8,181 bases of DNA from positions 709 to 8,889 of the forward strand of contig DNGI01000105.1 of assembly GCA_003486645.1 (NCBI GenBank), given 5' to 3'. Source of the stretch: Cyanobacteria bacterium UBA11370 (lineage in GTDB: Bacteria; Cyanobacteriota; Cyanobacteriia; Cyanobacteriales; Coleofasciculaceae). The notes beneath the pieces were generated by a model. It saw nothing but the letters and a program-made list of their open reading frames with translations, made no database searches and had not been told where the DNA came from. Each line of letters opens with the position of its first letter. Positions within the stretch are counted from its first letter, which is position 1. Of this stretch, positions 1 through 5,885 are shown piece by piece. A program made the translations under genes and the position numbers.

Positions 1-46
1 GTGGTTAAAACCACTGTCTCATAGCTAAAGTCGTCTAAAGACGACT
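1..46 (-). repeat. Two-hairpin intergenic repeat, copy A (cut by window edge)
   Basis: Positions 1-14 form a 6-bp stem (GTGGTT/AACCAC, loop AA) and 29-46 a perfect 8-bp stem (AGTCGTCT/AGACGACT, loop AA). They are joined by a linker that reads TTAGCTATGAG on the minus strand (18-28). On that strand the order is hairpin, linker, then a hairpin with GTTTTAAC at its tip. The element at 175-228 has the same order on the plus strand, so the two look like one repeat family in inverted orientation. The left edge may continue outside the window. Function is unknown; such palindromic repeats are common between cyanobacterial genes. Confidence 0.6.
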
Positions 47-59
47 GGACAAGAGTTTT

Positions 60-173
60 ATACCAAATCTCTCAAACCCGGCAACATAGAGAGCCTCCAT
101 GATATTTGATGTTCTCATACATCCTGCTTATTTCCATTGTCTGATCTGTTTCCCACTTTTAGAGAATTGGTAT
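60..173. mobile_element. Small MITE-like element with 17-bp terminal inverted repeats
   Basis: The ends are inverted repeats: 60-76 (starting ATACCAA) matches the reverse complement of 157-173 at 15 of 17 positions. The whole unit is 114 bp and has no credible coding frame, which fits a non-autonomous element or the relic of a small insertion sequence. I see no clear target-site duplication. It lies between the two inverted copies of the two-hairpin repeat. Confidence 0.5.
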
Positions 174-174
174 T

Positions 175-228
175 AGTCCATTTCAATGGACTTAAGCTAT
201 TAGCCCGGAGTTTTAACTCAACGGCGGG
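175..228 (+). repeat. Two-hairpin intergenic repeat, copy B
   Basis: A 7-bp stem (175-181 with 186-192, AGTCCAT/ATGGACT) is followed by the linker TAAGCTATTAG (193-203). A second hairpin then has a GAGTT/AACTC upper stem (208-212 with 215-219) and a CCCG/CGGG base (204-207 with 225-228), with AACGG bulged at 220-224. The order and linker match copy A at 1-46 on the other strand. It begins about 10 bases after the stop codon of the TIR-WD40 gene, so it would form structure in that transcript's 3' end. There is no T-run, so I do not call it an intrinsic terminator. Confidence 0.6.
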
Positions 229-237
229 TTTTCGGGT

Positions 238-3200
238 TTACTGACTAATTCCATCACAGACGGTGCGATCGCTCTCTGGGGCATTGTACTTGAGATAACC
301 TCTGACGCGATCACAACCAAGCCTCATTAAATCATTGAAGTCATTGGGATATACCATCCAGAGTTTGATGGTCTTGTCACTACTACCAGAAGCGATCGTC
401 TTGCCATCGGGGCTGAAACTTACGCTACTGACCCGATCGCTATGCCCGGTGAGGGTGGTGATGGCTTTGCCTGTCGCTACATCCCAGAGTTTGATGGTGG
501 TGTCACCACTAGCAGAAGCTATCGTCTTGCCATCGGGGCTGAAACTTACGCTAGTGACCAAACTGCTATGCCCAGTGAGGGTGGTGATTTCTTGGCCCGT
601 CGCCACATCCCAGAGTTTGATGGTCTTGTCATAACTACCAGAAGCGATCATCTTGCCATCGGGGCTGAAACTTACGCTAGTGACCGGACTGCTATGCCCA
701 GTTATAGTGGTGATTTCTTGGCCTGTCGCCACATCCCAGAGTTTGATGGTCTGGTCACCACTCGCAGAAGCGATTCTCTTGCCATCGGGGCTGAAACTCA
801 CGCTAGTGACCGACTCCTCATGCCCAGTTATAGTGGTGATTTCTTGGCCTGTCGCCACATCCCAGAGTTTGATGGTCTGGTCACCACTAGCCGAAGCCAA
901 GGTCTTGCCATCGGGGCTGAAACTTACGCTATTGACCGACTCCTCATGCCCCTTGAGGGTGGTGATTTCTTGGCCTGTCGCCACATCCCAGAGTTTGATG
1001 GTCTTGTCACCACTAGCAGAAGCAATCCTCTTGCCATCGGTGCTGAAACTTACGCTATTGACCCAATCGCTATGTCCCTTGAGGTTGGTGAGTTCTTTGC
1101 CCGTCGCCACATCCCAGAGTTTGATGGTCTTGTCACCACTAGCAGAAGCGATCATCTTGCCATCGGGGCTGAAACTCACGCTACCGACCCAATCCTCATG
1201 CCCAGTGAGGGTGGTGATTTCTTGGCCTGTCGTCACATCCCAGAGTTTGATGGTGTCGTCCGTACTAGCAGAAGCGATCGTCTTGCCATCGGGGCTGAAA
1301 CTCACGCTATTGACCCAATCCTCATGCCCCTTGAGGGTGGTGATTTCTTGGCCTGTCGCCACATCCCAGAGTTTGATGGTCTTGTCCCAACTAGCAGAAG
1401 CAATCGTCTTGCCATCCGGGCTGAAACTCACACTCTTGACCCAATGGCTATGCCCCTTGAGGGTGGTGATTTCTTGGCCTGTCGCCACATCCCAGAGTTT
1501 GATGGTGTTGTCACCACTAGCCCAAGCAATCCTCTTGCCATCGGGGCTGAAACTTACGCTATTGACCGACTCCTCATGCCCCTTGAGGGTGGTAATTTCT
1601 TTGCCTGTCGCCACATCCCAGAGTTTGATGGTGTTGTCACCACTAGCAGAAGCAATCCTCTTGCCATCGGGGCTGAAACTTACGCTATTGACCCAATGGC
1701 TATGCCCCTTGAGGGTGGTGATTTCTTTGCCTGTCGCCACATCCCAGAGTTTGATGGTCTGGTCATAACTACCAGAAGCCAAGGTCTTGTCATCGGGGCT
1801 GAAACTTACGCTAGTGACCAACTCCTCATGCCCGGTGAGGGCGGTGATTTGTTTGCCCGTCGCCACATCCCAGAGTTTGATGGTCTTGTCACCACTAGCA
1901 AAAGCTAAAGTCTTACCATCGGGGCTGAAACTCACGCTACTGACCGAATTAGTATGCCCCTTGAGGGTGGTGATTTGTTTGCCCGTCGCCACATCCCAAA
2001 GTTTGATGGTCTTGTCACCACTAGCAGAAGCTAAAGTCTTACCATCGGGGCTGAAACTCACGCTATAGACCGCACTCTTATGCCCTTCCAAACGATTACG
2101 CTCTTGCACGTTGTAAATTGCCTGCTGTAGCGCGTAATTAGTCTGCTGCCGCGCCTCAATAGCCGTCTGACTTTGAACGGCATCGTGTTCCAACTTGGCA
2201 TCTTTGAGCTTTTTCCCTGCCTGTAGAGCAGTAATCATGGAGTCAAGCTGCCGATTGGCAAGAAAGAAAGCATTAGAGGTGTGAGCTAGGGCAATGATAC
2301 TCTGTTGTGCTGCTTCTCTAGCATTCTTTTGAGCTTCTCTAGCCTGAGAAAAGGCAAAGAGAGTCGATCCACTCAGCACTACCACAGAAATACCCAAAAC
2401 GAGCCGTGTTCTTCTCTCCTGCTTCACCCTAGCGGCGGATTCCTGAGCGATTTTTTGTGCTGCTTCTAGTTCGCGCTGTTGCCGTTCCTCGTCTTGTCGC
2501 CGCAGATGCTCTCGAAACTCCTGACTCGCCGTAATCAACGCCTGCTGTAACTCGGTCGCTTGGGGTTGTTTGTTTTTTTGCTCTGCTTCCAGTAACCAAG
2601 TTTCGGCAATGGCTAATTCACTCCCCCGCAACAGCAAGTCATCACTTTGATCATGCTCATTCCATTCAATTGCCCGCTGTAACCATTTAGTATGACTATG
2701 AACATGGTCGCGGTCTGTATCGAGGGTTCTTACCAATTGGCTGAAATTGGCATTAAAATCCCGCTGATTCTGATTAAAATCAATCCACTGCACCTTAGCT
2801 AACTCCGGATGCAGGTCAACTGACTTCACTTCTTGATGCAGTACCGTCACAAATCGCTTATTTAAAGAAGCGGCATACTCCACTTCATCCGCACAATAGG
2901 GAGAATTCACCGAACGAGGTGAGACAATAAATAAAAAGTTGTCGCAGGCTTTAATCCCTCGATAAATTTCCGCTTGAAAATCCGTCCCAGATGCAATACT
3001 TTCCTGGTCAAACCAAGTTGTTTTCCCCTGGATCTGTAACGCCTCATTCAACCGCCTAGCAAAGTCAGAGTCAGAACGGGAATAAGAGATAAATACCTCT
3101 AGGGAACTCGCAGGTGGTTGTCGCAGACTTTCATTAATAAATTCTGCCATTAAAGCGGTAGGCAAATGCTGAGAACTTCTCGCCCCTGCTACCTTCAACC

Positions 3201-4416
3201 ATGCCTCAGCACTCCGTAAGTTATACCCTCGTAATAAGATACTGGGGTTATATTGCTGACGCTGCCACTTCAGCGCTTTGGTTAACAGAATTTTATGCTC
3301 ATTGTAATAAGCCTCATCCTGATGCAGAATTCTCAAGAGTTGACTTTCATCTAAATAGTAGTCTTCTTCTTTTACATTATCCGTCAAGTCAATATATTGC
3401 AGCGAGCGTAGCGCCGCTAATTCTTCCTCCAATGGAGTTTCGCGCACCAACACCGGAATAATTCGCTTATTCAACGACAAGGCATAATCCAATTCCTGCT
3501 GACAATACTCAGACTTTACTGAATCGGGCGATCGCAAATACACTACATTATCCGCTTGTTCAATCCCTCGGCGAATCGCTTCCTCAAACGCTTCCCCCAT
3601 TTGAATATCCGATCTATTCGTCCAAACGGTAATACTCTCCCGCCTCAAACTGTTGCAAATCTTCTCCATCGTCTCCCGATCTTCATCGGCGTAGGAGACA
3701 AACACCTGACTCATCAAGTTATTGGCATTCTTGATACTTTCAGTAATCAACTCACAATGTAAGTCGGTGGGAATACAAGGCGGTTGCTCCTCTTTAAATC
3801 GTCTCTTTAACCAATATTCAGCCTGTTGTTTTTCTTCCCCGATGAGTAGGTAGCGAGTTTGTTTTTGATGCCTCTCCCAATCTAAAGCTTTGATTAAAAA
3901 CTGGGTATGCTGTTCAACATAATCACTGTGAGACTGGATTAAATTAATTAAGTCCGTTAACGATTTATCAAAATCCTCAATTCCCTCTCGAAAATACACC
4001 CAGTTAATCTTGCCAATCGCGGGGTGCATATTCTGAAAACTCGTATGTAACCCTTTATTTTTATAATCTTCCCAATCTTGTACCGTGCGATTTGGGAATC
4101 TCTGCTGCCAAGTTTCTTGAGTAATTTGCTCGACGTGTAAGAGCGGAATAATCCGTTTCTTACGCTTAATCGCTAACTCAATTTCTTTGAGGCAATAGGG
4201 CGAATTCACCGAATGCGGTGCAATAATAAATAAGAAATTATCAGCTTTCTCGATACCCTCATCAATTTGATTCTGAAAATCTACGCCAAGGGGAATGTCA
4301 TTTTGGTCAAACCAAACCTTGAAACCTGCTTCAATCAATCCACGATGAAGTTTTGTCGCAAAGGCTTTACTATCTGCACGACCGTAAGAGATAAAGGCAT
4401 CGCAAAAACTTATCAT
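238..4416 (-). CDS. Triple-TIR, single-pass membrane, 14-repeat WD40 protein
   Basis: This is a 1392-residue protein. TIR domains lie at about 4-160, 236-365 and 438-567. Each starts with a strand-A motif (AFISYGRAD, VFVSYADED, VFISYSRSD) and keeps the S-x-x-C-x-x-E motif of NAD-cleaving TIRs, with candidate catalytic glutamates E78, E308 and E511. Each TIR is followed by a similar helical module (about 167-232, 369-432, 570-634). Next come a charged coiled coil (about 635-668), one hydrophobic helix (672-689) with Arg/Lys before it, another helical linker (690-775) and fourteen 42-residue WD40 repeats (776-1353), enough for two seven-bladed propellers. The 39-residue tail is of the kind often seen after cyanobacterial WD40 arrays. 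I see no P-loop or STAND/NB-ARC domain. The start is supported by AGGGG nine bases upstream. Inference: WD40 senses a ligand and clusters the TIRs, which deplete NAD or make a signal, as in antiphage or cell-death systems. Family membership is certain; the role is not. Confidence 0.95.
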   Translation of the reverse strand: MISFCDAFISYGRADSKAFATKLHRGLIEAGFKVWFDQNDIPLGVDFQNQIDEGIEKADNFLFIIAPHSVNSPYCLKEIELAIKRKKRIIPLLHVEQITQETWQQRFPNRTVQDWEDYKNKGLHTSFQNMHPAIGKINWVYFREGIEDFDKSLTDLINLIQSHSDYVEQHTQFLIKALDWERHQKQTRYLLIGEEKQQAEYWLKRRFKEEQPPCIPTDLHCELITESIKNANNLMSQVFVSYADEDRETMEKICNSLRRESITVWTNRSDIQMGEAFEEAIRRGIEQADNVVYLRSPDSVKSEYCQQELDYALSLNKRIIPVLVRETPLEEELAALRSLQYIDLTDNVKEEDYYLDESQLLRILHQDEAYYNEHKILLTKALKWQRQQYNPSILLRGYNLRSAEAWLKVAGARSSQHLPTALMAEFINESLRQPPASSLEVFISYSRSDSDFARRLNEALQIQGKTTWFDQESIASGTDFQAEIYRGIKACDNFLFIVSPRSVNSPYCADEVEYAASLNKRFVTVLHQEVKSVDLHPELAKVQWIDFNQNQRDFNANFSQLVRTLDTDRDHVHSHTKWLQRAIEWNEHDQSDDLLLRGSELAIAETWLLEAEQKNKQPQATELQQALITASQEFREHLRRQDEERQQRELEAAQKIAQESAARVKQERRTRLVLGISVVVLSGSTLFAFSQAREAQKNAREAAQQSIIALAHTSNAFFLANRQLDSMITALQAGKKLKDAKLEHDAVQSQTAIEARQQTNYALQQAIYNVQERNRLEGHKSAVYSVSFSPDGKTLASASGDKTIKLWDVATGKQITTLKGHTNSVSSVSFSPDGKTLAFASGDKTIKLWDVATGKQITALTGHEELVTSVSFSPDDKTLASGSYDQTIKLWDVATGKEITTLKGHSHWVNSVSFSPDGKRIASASGDNTIKLWDVATGKEITTLKGHEESVNSVSFSPDGKRIAWASGDNTIKLWDVATGQEITTLKGHSHWVKSVSFSPDGKTIASASWDKTIKLWDVATGQEITTLKGHEDWVNSVSFSPDGKTIASASTDDTIKLWDVTTGQEITTLTGHEDWVGSVSFSPDGKMIASASGDKTIKLWDVATGKELTNLKGHSDWVNSVSFSTDGKRIASASGDKTIKLWDVATGQEITTLKGHEESVNSVSFSPDGKTLASASGDQTIKLWDVATGQEITTITGHEESVTSVSFSPDGKRIASASGDQTIKLWDVATGQEITTITGHSSPVTSVSFSPDGKMIASGSYDKTIKLWDVATGQEITTLTGHSSLVTSVSFSPDGKTIASASGDTTIKLWDVATGKAITTLTGHSDRVSSVSFSPDGKTIASGSSDKTIKLWMVYPNDFNDLMRLGCDRVRGYLKYNAPESDRTVCDGISQ
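358..2091 (-). repeat. Tandem array of 126-bp WD40 units (13.8 copies)
   Basis: The C-terminal part of the TIR-WD40 gene is a head-to-tail array with an exact 126-bp period and no indels: thirteen full 42-codon units and a last one cut after the conserved Leu-Trp. Units are nearly identical in the SVSFSPDGK and TIKLWDVATG blocks. They differ mainly at unit positions 5-7, 9, 19, 20, 22, 23, 25 and 27. Unusual residues are Asp for Gly in unit 3 (SPDDK), Thr for Pro in unit 9 (STDGK) and Thr for Ala in unit 7 (DVTTG). Such similarity implies recent duplication or gene conversion. It also makes the region prone to length change and to assembly error. Confidence 0.95.
2350..2403 (-). other. Predicted transmembrane segment of the TIR-WD40 protein
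   Basis: These codons encode residues 672-689, a run of Leu, Val, Ile, Gly, Ser, Ala and Phe with no charged residue. The sequence just before it is basic (K665, R668, R669, R671). By the positive-inside rule the TIR half would be cytoplasmic and the WD40 half on the far side of the membrane. At 18 residues with several Ser, the helix is short, so a membrane-associated or buried helix remains possible. Confidence 0.65.
2509..4416 (-). repeat. Three tandem TIR + helical-module units (protein-level repeat)
   Basis: The N-terminal half of the TIR-WD40 protein is an ancient internal triplication of about 200-230 residues per unit (1-233, 234-436, 437-636). In each unit a TIR domain is followed by a helical module. 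Shared residues in the modules include H(T/K)xxL, (A/S)x(E/K)W, LLxG or LIGE, AExWL and a final ITES/INES/ITAS. Units 1 and 3 resemble each other more than unit 2 in the TIR core: DNFLFI, SVNSPYC and WFDQ occur in both. This indicates old duplication followed by divergence, unlike the young WD40 array. Confidence 0.8.
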
Positions 4417-4425
4417 TGTCCAGTA

Positions 4426-4430
4426 CCCCT
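4426..4430 (-). promoter_or_regulatory. Likely ribosome binding site of the TIR-WD40 gene
   Basis: The minus strand reads AGGGG nine bases before the ATG at 4416. It is the only Shine-Dalgarno-like motif near the N-terminus and supports starting at the methionine five residues before the first TIR strand. It is a partial match, so support is moderate. Confidence 0.5.
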
Positions 4431-4611
4431 ACAAAGTAATGGGTTGAGGGTTTCTATCGGAGTTACAATGATGAGCAGATCCGCCTTTTTGAGATGGAAC
4501 TAATCAGCCTATAACTCCTCTGTTTGGGACTATAGCAAATGGTTTTGTTTCAATGTCCTGATCAAAACTTGAGAAAATACAAAAATTCATGATTGGTTGG
4601 CGTAGTGTCGT

Positions 4612-4640
4612 GTTTTGAGTTTTGAGTTTTGAGTTTTGAG
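4612..4640 (+). repeat. Heptamer tandem repeat (GTTTTGA x4)
   Basis: Four perfect copies of GTTTTGA run from 4612 to 4639, plus one base. This is a short tandemly repeated (STRR) heptamer of the kind known from filamentous cyanobacteria. It abuts the truncated end of the MITE copy at 4638. Confidence 0.85.
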
Positions 4641-4723
4641 GTACACCAGATCCCCGACTTCTGGGAGAAGTCGGGGATCTTGCTTGGATATACTGTACTT
4701 CATCAACCTGAAATAGGCTGTAG
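4638..4723 (-). mobile_element. Palindromic MITE, copy 1 (truncated)
   Basis: This is an 86-bp element whose reverse complement matches 5705-5790 at about 81 of 86 positions, three of the differences being in the hairpin loop. Its core is a perfect 15-bp stem with loop GGG (4648-4662 with 4666-4680, starting AGATCCCCGACTTCT). One terminal repeat is present (4706-4723). The opposite end, present in copy 2, is missing and replaced by the GTTTTGA tandem repeat. It encodes no protein. Very similar AGATCCCCGACTTC hairpins are familiar from many cyanobacterial intergenic regions. Confidence 0.8.
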
Positions 4724-4768
4724 GTGAGTTTTTCTAGTAGTCCACCAGTAACTTTTGCAAGAGGTCTA

Positions 4769-4799
4769 CTAATGACTAATAACTAATGACCAATAACTA
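4769..4799 (+). repeat. Heptamer tandem repeat (CTAATGA-like x4)
   Basis: Four imperfect heptamers in exact register: CTAATGA, CTAATAA, CTAATGA, CCAATAA, then CTA. It is a second STRR-type repeat, unrelated in sequence to the GTTTTGA array. It lies about 70 bases before the start of the next gene. Confidence 0.75.
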
Positions 4800-4832
4800 C
4801 TTAATCAACTTATTGCTATTCTAGCCTTATTG

Positions 4833-4848
4833 TAGTACATTTGTACTA
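4833..4848 (+). promoter_or_regulatory. Putative LexA (SOS) operator
   Basis: A perfect 7-bp inverted repeat with a 2-base centre, TAGTACA-TT-TGTACTA. The inner 14 bases (4834-4847, AGTACATTTGTACT) fit the cyanobacterial LexA consensus RGTACNNNDGTWCB, established in Anabaena, at every position. The site ends 18 bases before the ATG at 4867, where a repressor would block transcription or its start. No other exact match was noticed in the window. Binding itself is inferred. Confidence 0.65.
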
Positions 4849-4866
4849 AAGTTACTCAAAAATTCT

Positions 4867-5406
4867 ATGAACACACTCCAAGCCGGACTTCAATTCGTTC
4901 AGGCAAAGTTTATGCACCGAAAGAATCCTCCAGTTCGGAAAAAGAAACCAACGATACCACCCTATCGGCAACCCGTTGCCATCAAGATACCACCACAACC
5001 CATGCACAATCAAGCCAAACCACCGTTATCATTCCCGTTTAAGTCCTCTCTAGAGGCGCTACGACAACGAACGAGGGAGGGTTTAAAACGCATGGAGTAT
5101 CAAGCCTCGCGCATCAATCAGCTTTCAGGGGAACTCGAAACCGCCGTGTTAGAACTCAAAGCGATCGCCTCCCAGGTTAACCGAGATTGGAGGGCACTTC
5201 AGGCGATTGAGCAACCCCCGACTGGTGCGATCGCTCCGAATGTTTGCGAGTATCATATTACCAAAGTCCCTAAAATTCAACAAAAGCCGTCAGGTTCATT
5301 CCTACTAACCTCACGACCAATAGATTTATTCAAAGCAGAACGAGAAGCGGCACAACTCGCCCAAACATTGCGACACAGAGCAACCAAAAAACGACTTAAA
5401 GGTTAG
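4867..5406 (+). CDS. Basic coiled-coil-like protein of unknown function, probably SOS-regulated
   Basis: This is a 179-residue protein that I do not recognise. Residues 17-58 form a Lys/Pro-rich basic stretch likely to be disordered. Residues 59-115 look like one long charged helix or coiled coil (SLEALRQRTREGL through VNRDWRALQ). Residues 125-150 may be a short beta region, and a second basic helix ends the protein (155-178, RHRATKKRLKG). There is no signal peptide, membrane segment or catalytic motif. The net positive charge would suit nucleic-acid binding, but that is inference. Two HIP1 octamers inside the frame support a native cyanobacterial gene. No Shine-Dalgarno is visible before the ATG; Met16 is an alternative start. 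A LexA-box match lies directly upstream, which hints at a DNA-damage response. The gene stands alone, between inverted MITE copies. Confidence 0.8.
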   Translation: MNTLQAGLQFVQAKFMHRKNPPVRKKKPTIPPYRQPVAIKIPPQPMHNQAKPPLSFPFKSSLEALRQRTREGLKRMEYQASRINQLSGELETAVLELKAIASQVNRDWRALQAIEQPPTGAIAPNVCEYHITKVPKIQQKPSGSFLLTSRPIDLFKAEREAAQLAQTLRHRATKKRLKG

Positions 5407-5417
5407 TTAATTAATAA

Positions 5418-5443
5418 CTCAAGTTGCTAGTGATAAACTTGGG
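5418..5443 (+). terminator. Weak hairpin after the basic-protein gene
   Basis: CTCAAGTT pairs with AACTTGGG (8 bp with one G-U pair, 10-base loop) beginning 12 bases after the stop codon. There is no T-run behind it, so it may only mark or stabilise the 3' end of the transcript. Confidence 0.25.
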
Positions 5444-5476
5444 CAGTGCTAAAATTACTAATTGTTCATTAAAAGG

Positions 5477-5511
5477 GGGAGTAGGGAGTGGGGAGTGGGG
5501 AGTAGGGAAGA
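5477..5511 (+). repeat. Heptamer tandem repeat (GGGAGTR x4-5)
   Basis: GGGAGTA, GGGAGTG, GGGAGTG, GGGAGTA and a decayed GGGAAGA lie in exact 7-base register. This is the third STRR-type heptamer in the window and differs in sequence from the other two. Its right part also forms one arm of the long stem at 5495-5581. Confidence 0.8.
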
Positions 5512-5581
5512 GAAATTTTCATCCCAAGGTTCGTGTACGAAGTTCATGGGTGTCTCTTGTAAAAATTATTCCCTACCCCAC
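5495..5581. repeat. Long imperfect inverted repeat
   Basis: GTGGGGAGTAGGGAA (5495-5509) pairs with TTCCCTACCCCAC (5569-5581), giving 13 pairs with a 2-base AG bulge. Inside the 59-base loop, TTCGT-GT-ACGAA (5530-5541) can form a second small hairpin, flanked by CCCA and TGGG. It could be a decayed mobile repeat or a structured RNA. No function can be assigned. Confidence 0.45.
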
Positions 5582-5704
5582 AATTAATCTCCTTATCTTA
5601 TAGCTCAATGTGAGTTTTAATTGACTTTAGATCTGCATTCTTAGTCCGTTAAAAGTGATATACTAGATTGCAACAGGATGAGGGACATAACGGAGGAAAG
5701 AAAG

Positions 5705-5812
5705 CTACAGCCTATTTCAGGTTTATGAAGTACAGTATATCCAAGCCAGATCCCCGACTTCTTGGAGAAGTCGGGGATCTGGTGTACCTCACTCACCTGA
5801 AAAGCGCTGTAT
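5705..5812 (+). mobile_element. Palindromic MITE, copy 2 (complete)
   Basis: This is a 108-bp element with 18-bp imperfect terminal inverted repeats: 5705-5722 matches the reverse complement of 5795-5812 at 14 of 18 positions, including TACAGC and TTTCAGGT. In the middle is a 15-bp perfect stem with loop TGG (5748-5762 with 5766-5780). Bases 5705-5790 are the reverse complement of the element at 4638-4723 with about five differences. There is no coding capacity, so it would need a transposase supplied elsewhere. It ends 73 bases before the glutamine-synthetase-like gene and so may supply part of its upstream region. Confidence 0.8.
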
Positions 5813-5885
5813 AAACCAATCCTATTATACTGTTGAATTCTGAATCCCAACTTAGGAATACTGACTAAAGATTTATCGCAAATGA

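Noticed and set aside
335..2068. Long open frames on the plus strand opposite the WD40 array (up to 488 codons)
   Set aside because: They are antisense products of the 126-bp period: a frame free of stops in one unit stays free in all. Their repeated peptides have no known domain, and the minus-strand WD40 frame explains the region fully.
358..2091. Direct repeats considered as a CRISPR array
   Set aside because: The 126-bp period is exact, in frame, and encodes WD40 blades with no unique spacers.
3201..4503. Short plus-strand open frames opposite the TIR region and the start of the TIR-WD40 gene
   Set aside because: They are shadows of the conserved TIR frame on the minus strand, with no start signal or recognisable domain.
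4648..4680. Perfect 15-bp hairpin as a transcription terminator
   Set aside because: It lacks a T-run, lies upstream of both divergent genes, and recurs within the MITE at 5748-5780, so it belongs to a mobile repeat.
5826..5831. TATACT as a -10 box for the glutamine-synthetase-like gene
   Set aside because: No matching -35 hexamer lies 16-18 bases upstream, so it is not distinguishable from chance in AT-rich DNA.
5641..5850. 69-codon minus-strand open frame
   Set aside because: Most of it translates the palindromic MITE at 5705-5812. Such frames are often mis-annotated as small proteins. There is no ribosome binding site or conserved domain.
5600..5885. NtcA nitrogen-control site before the glutamine-synthetase-like gene
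   Set aside because: I looked for GTA-N8-TAC and near forms. Candidates such as 5784-5797 fail in the second half-site.
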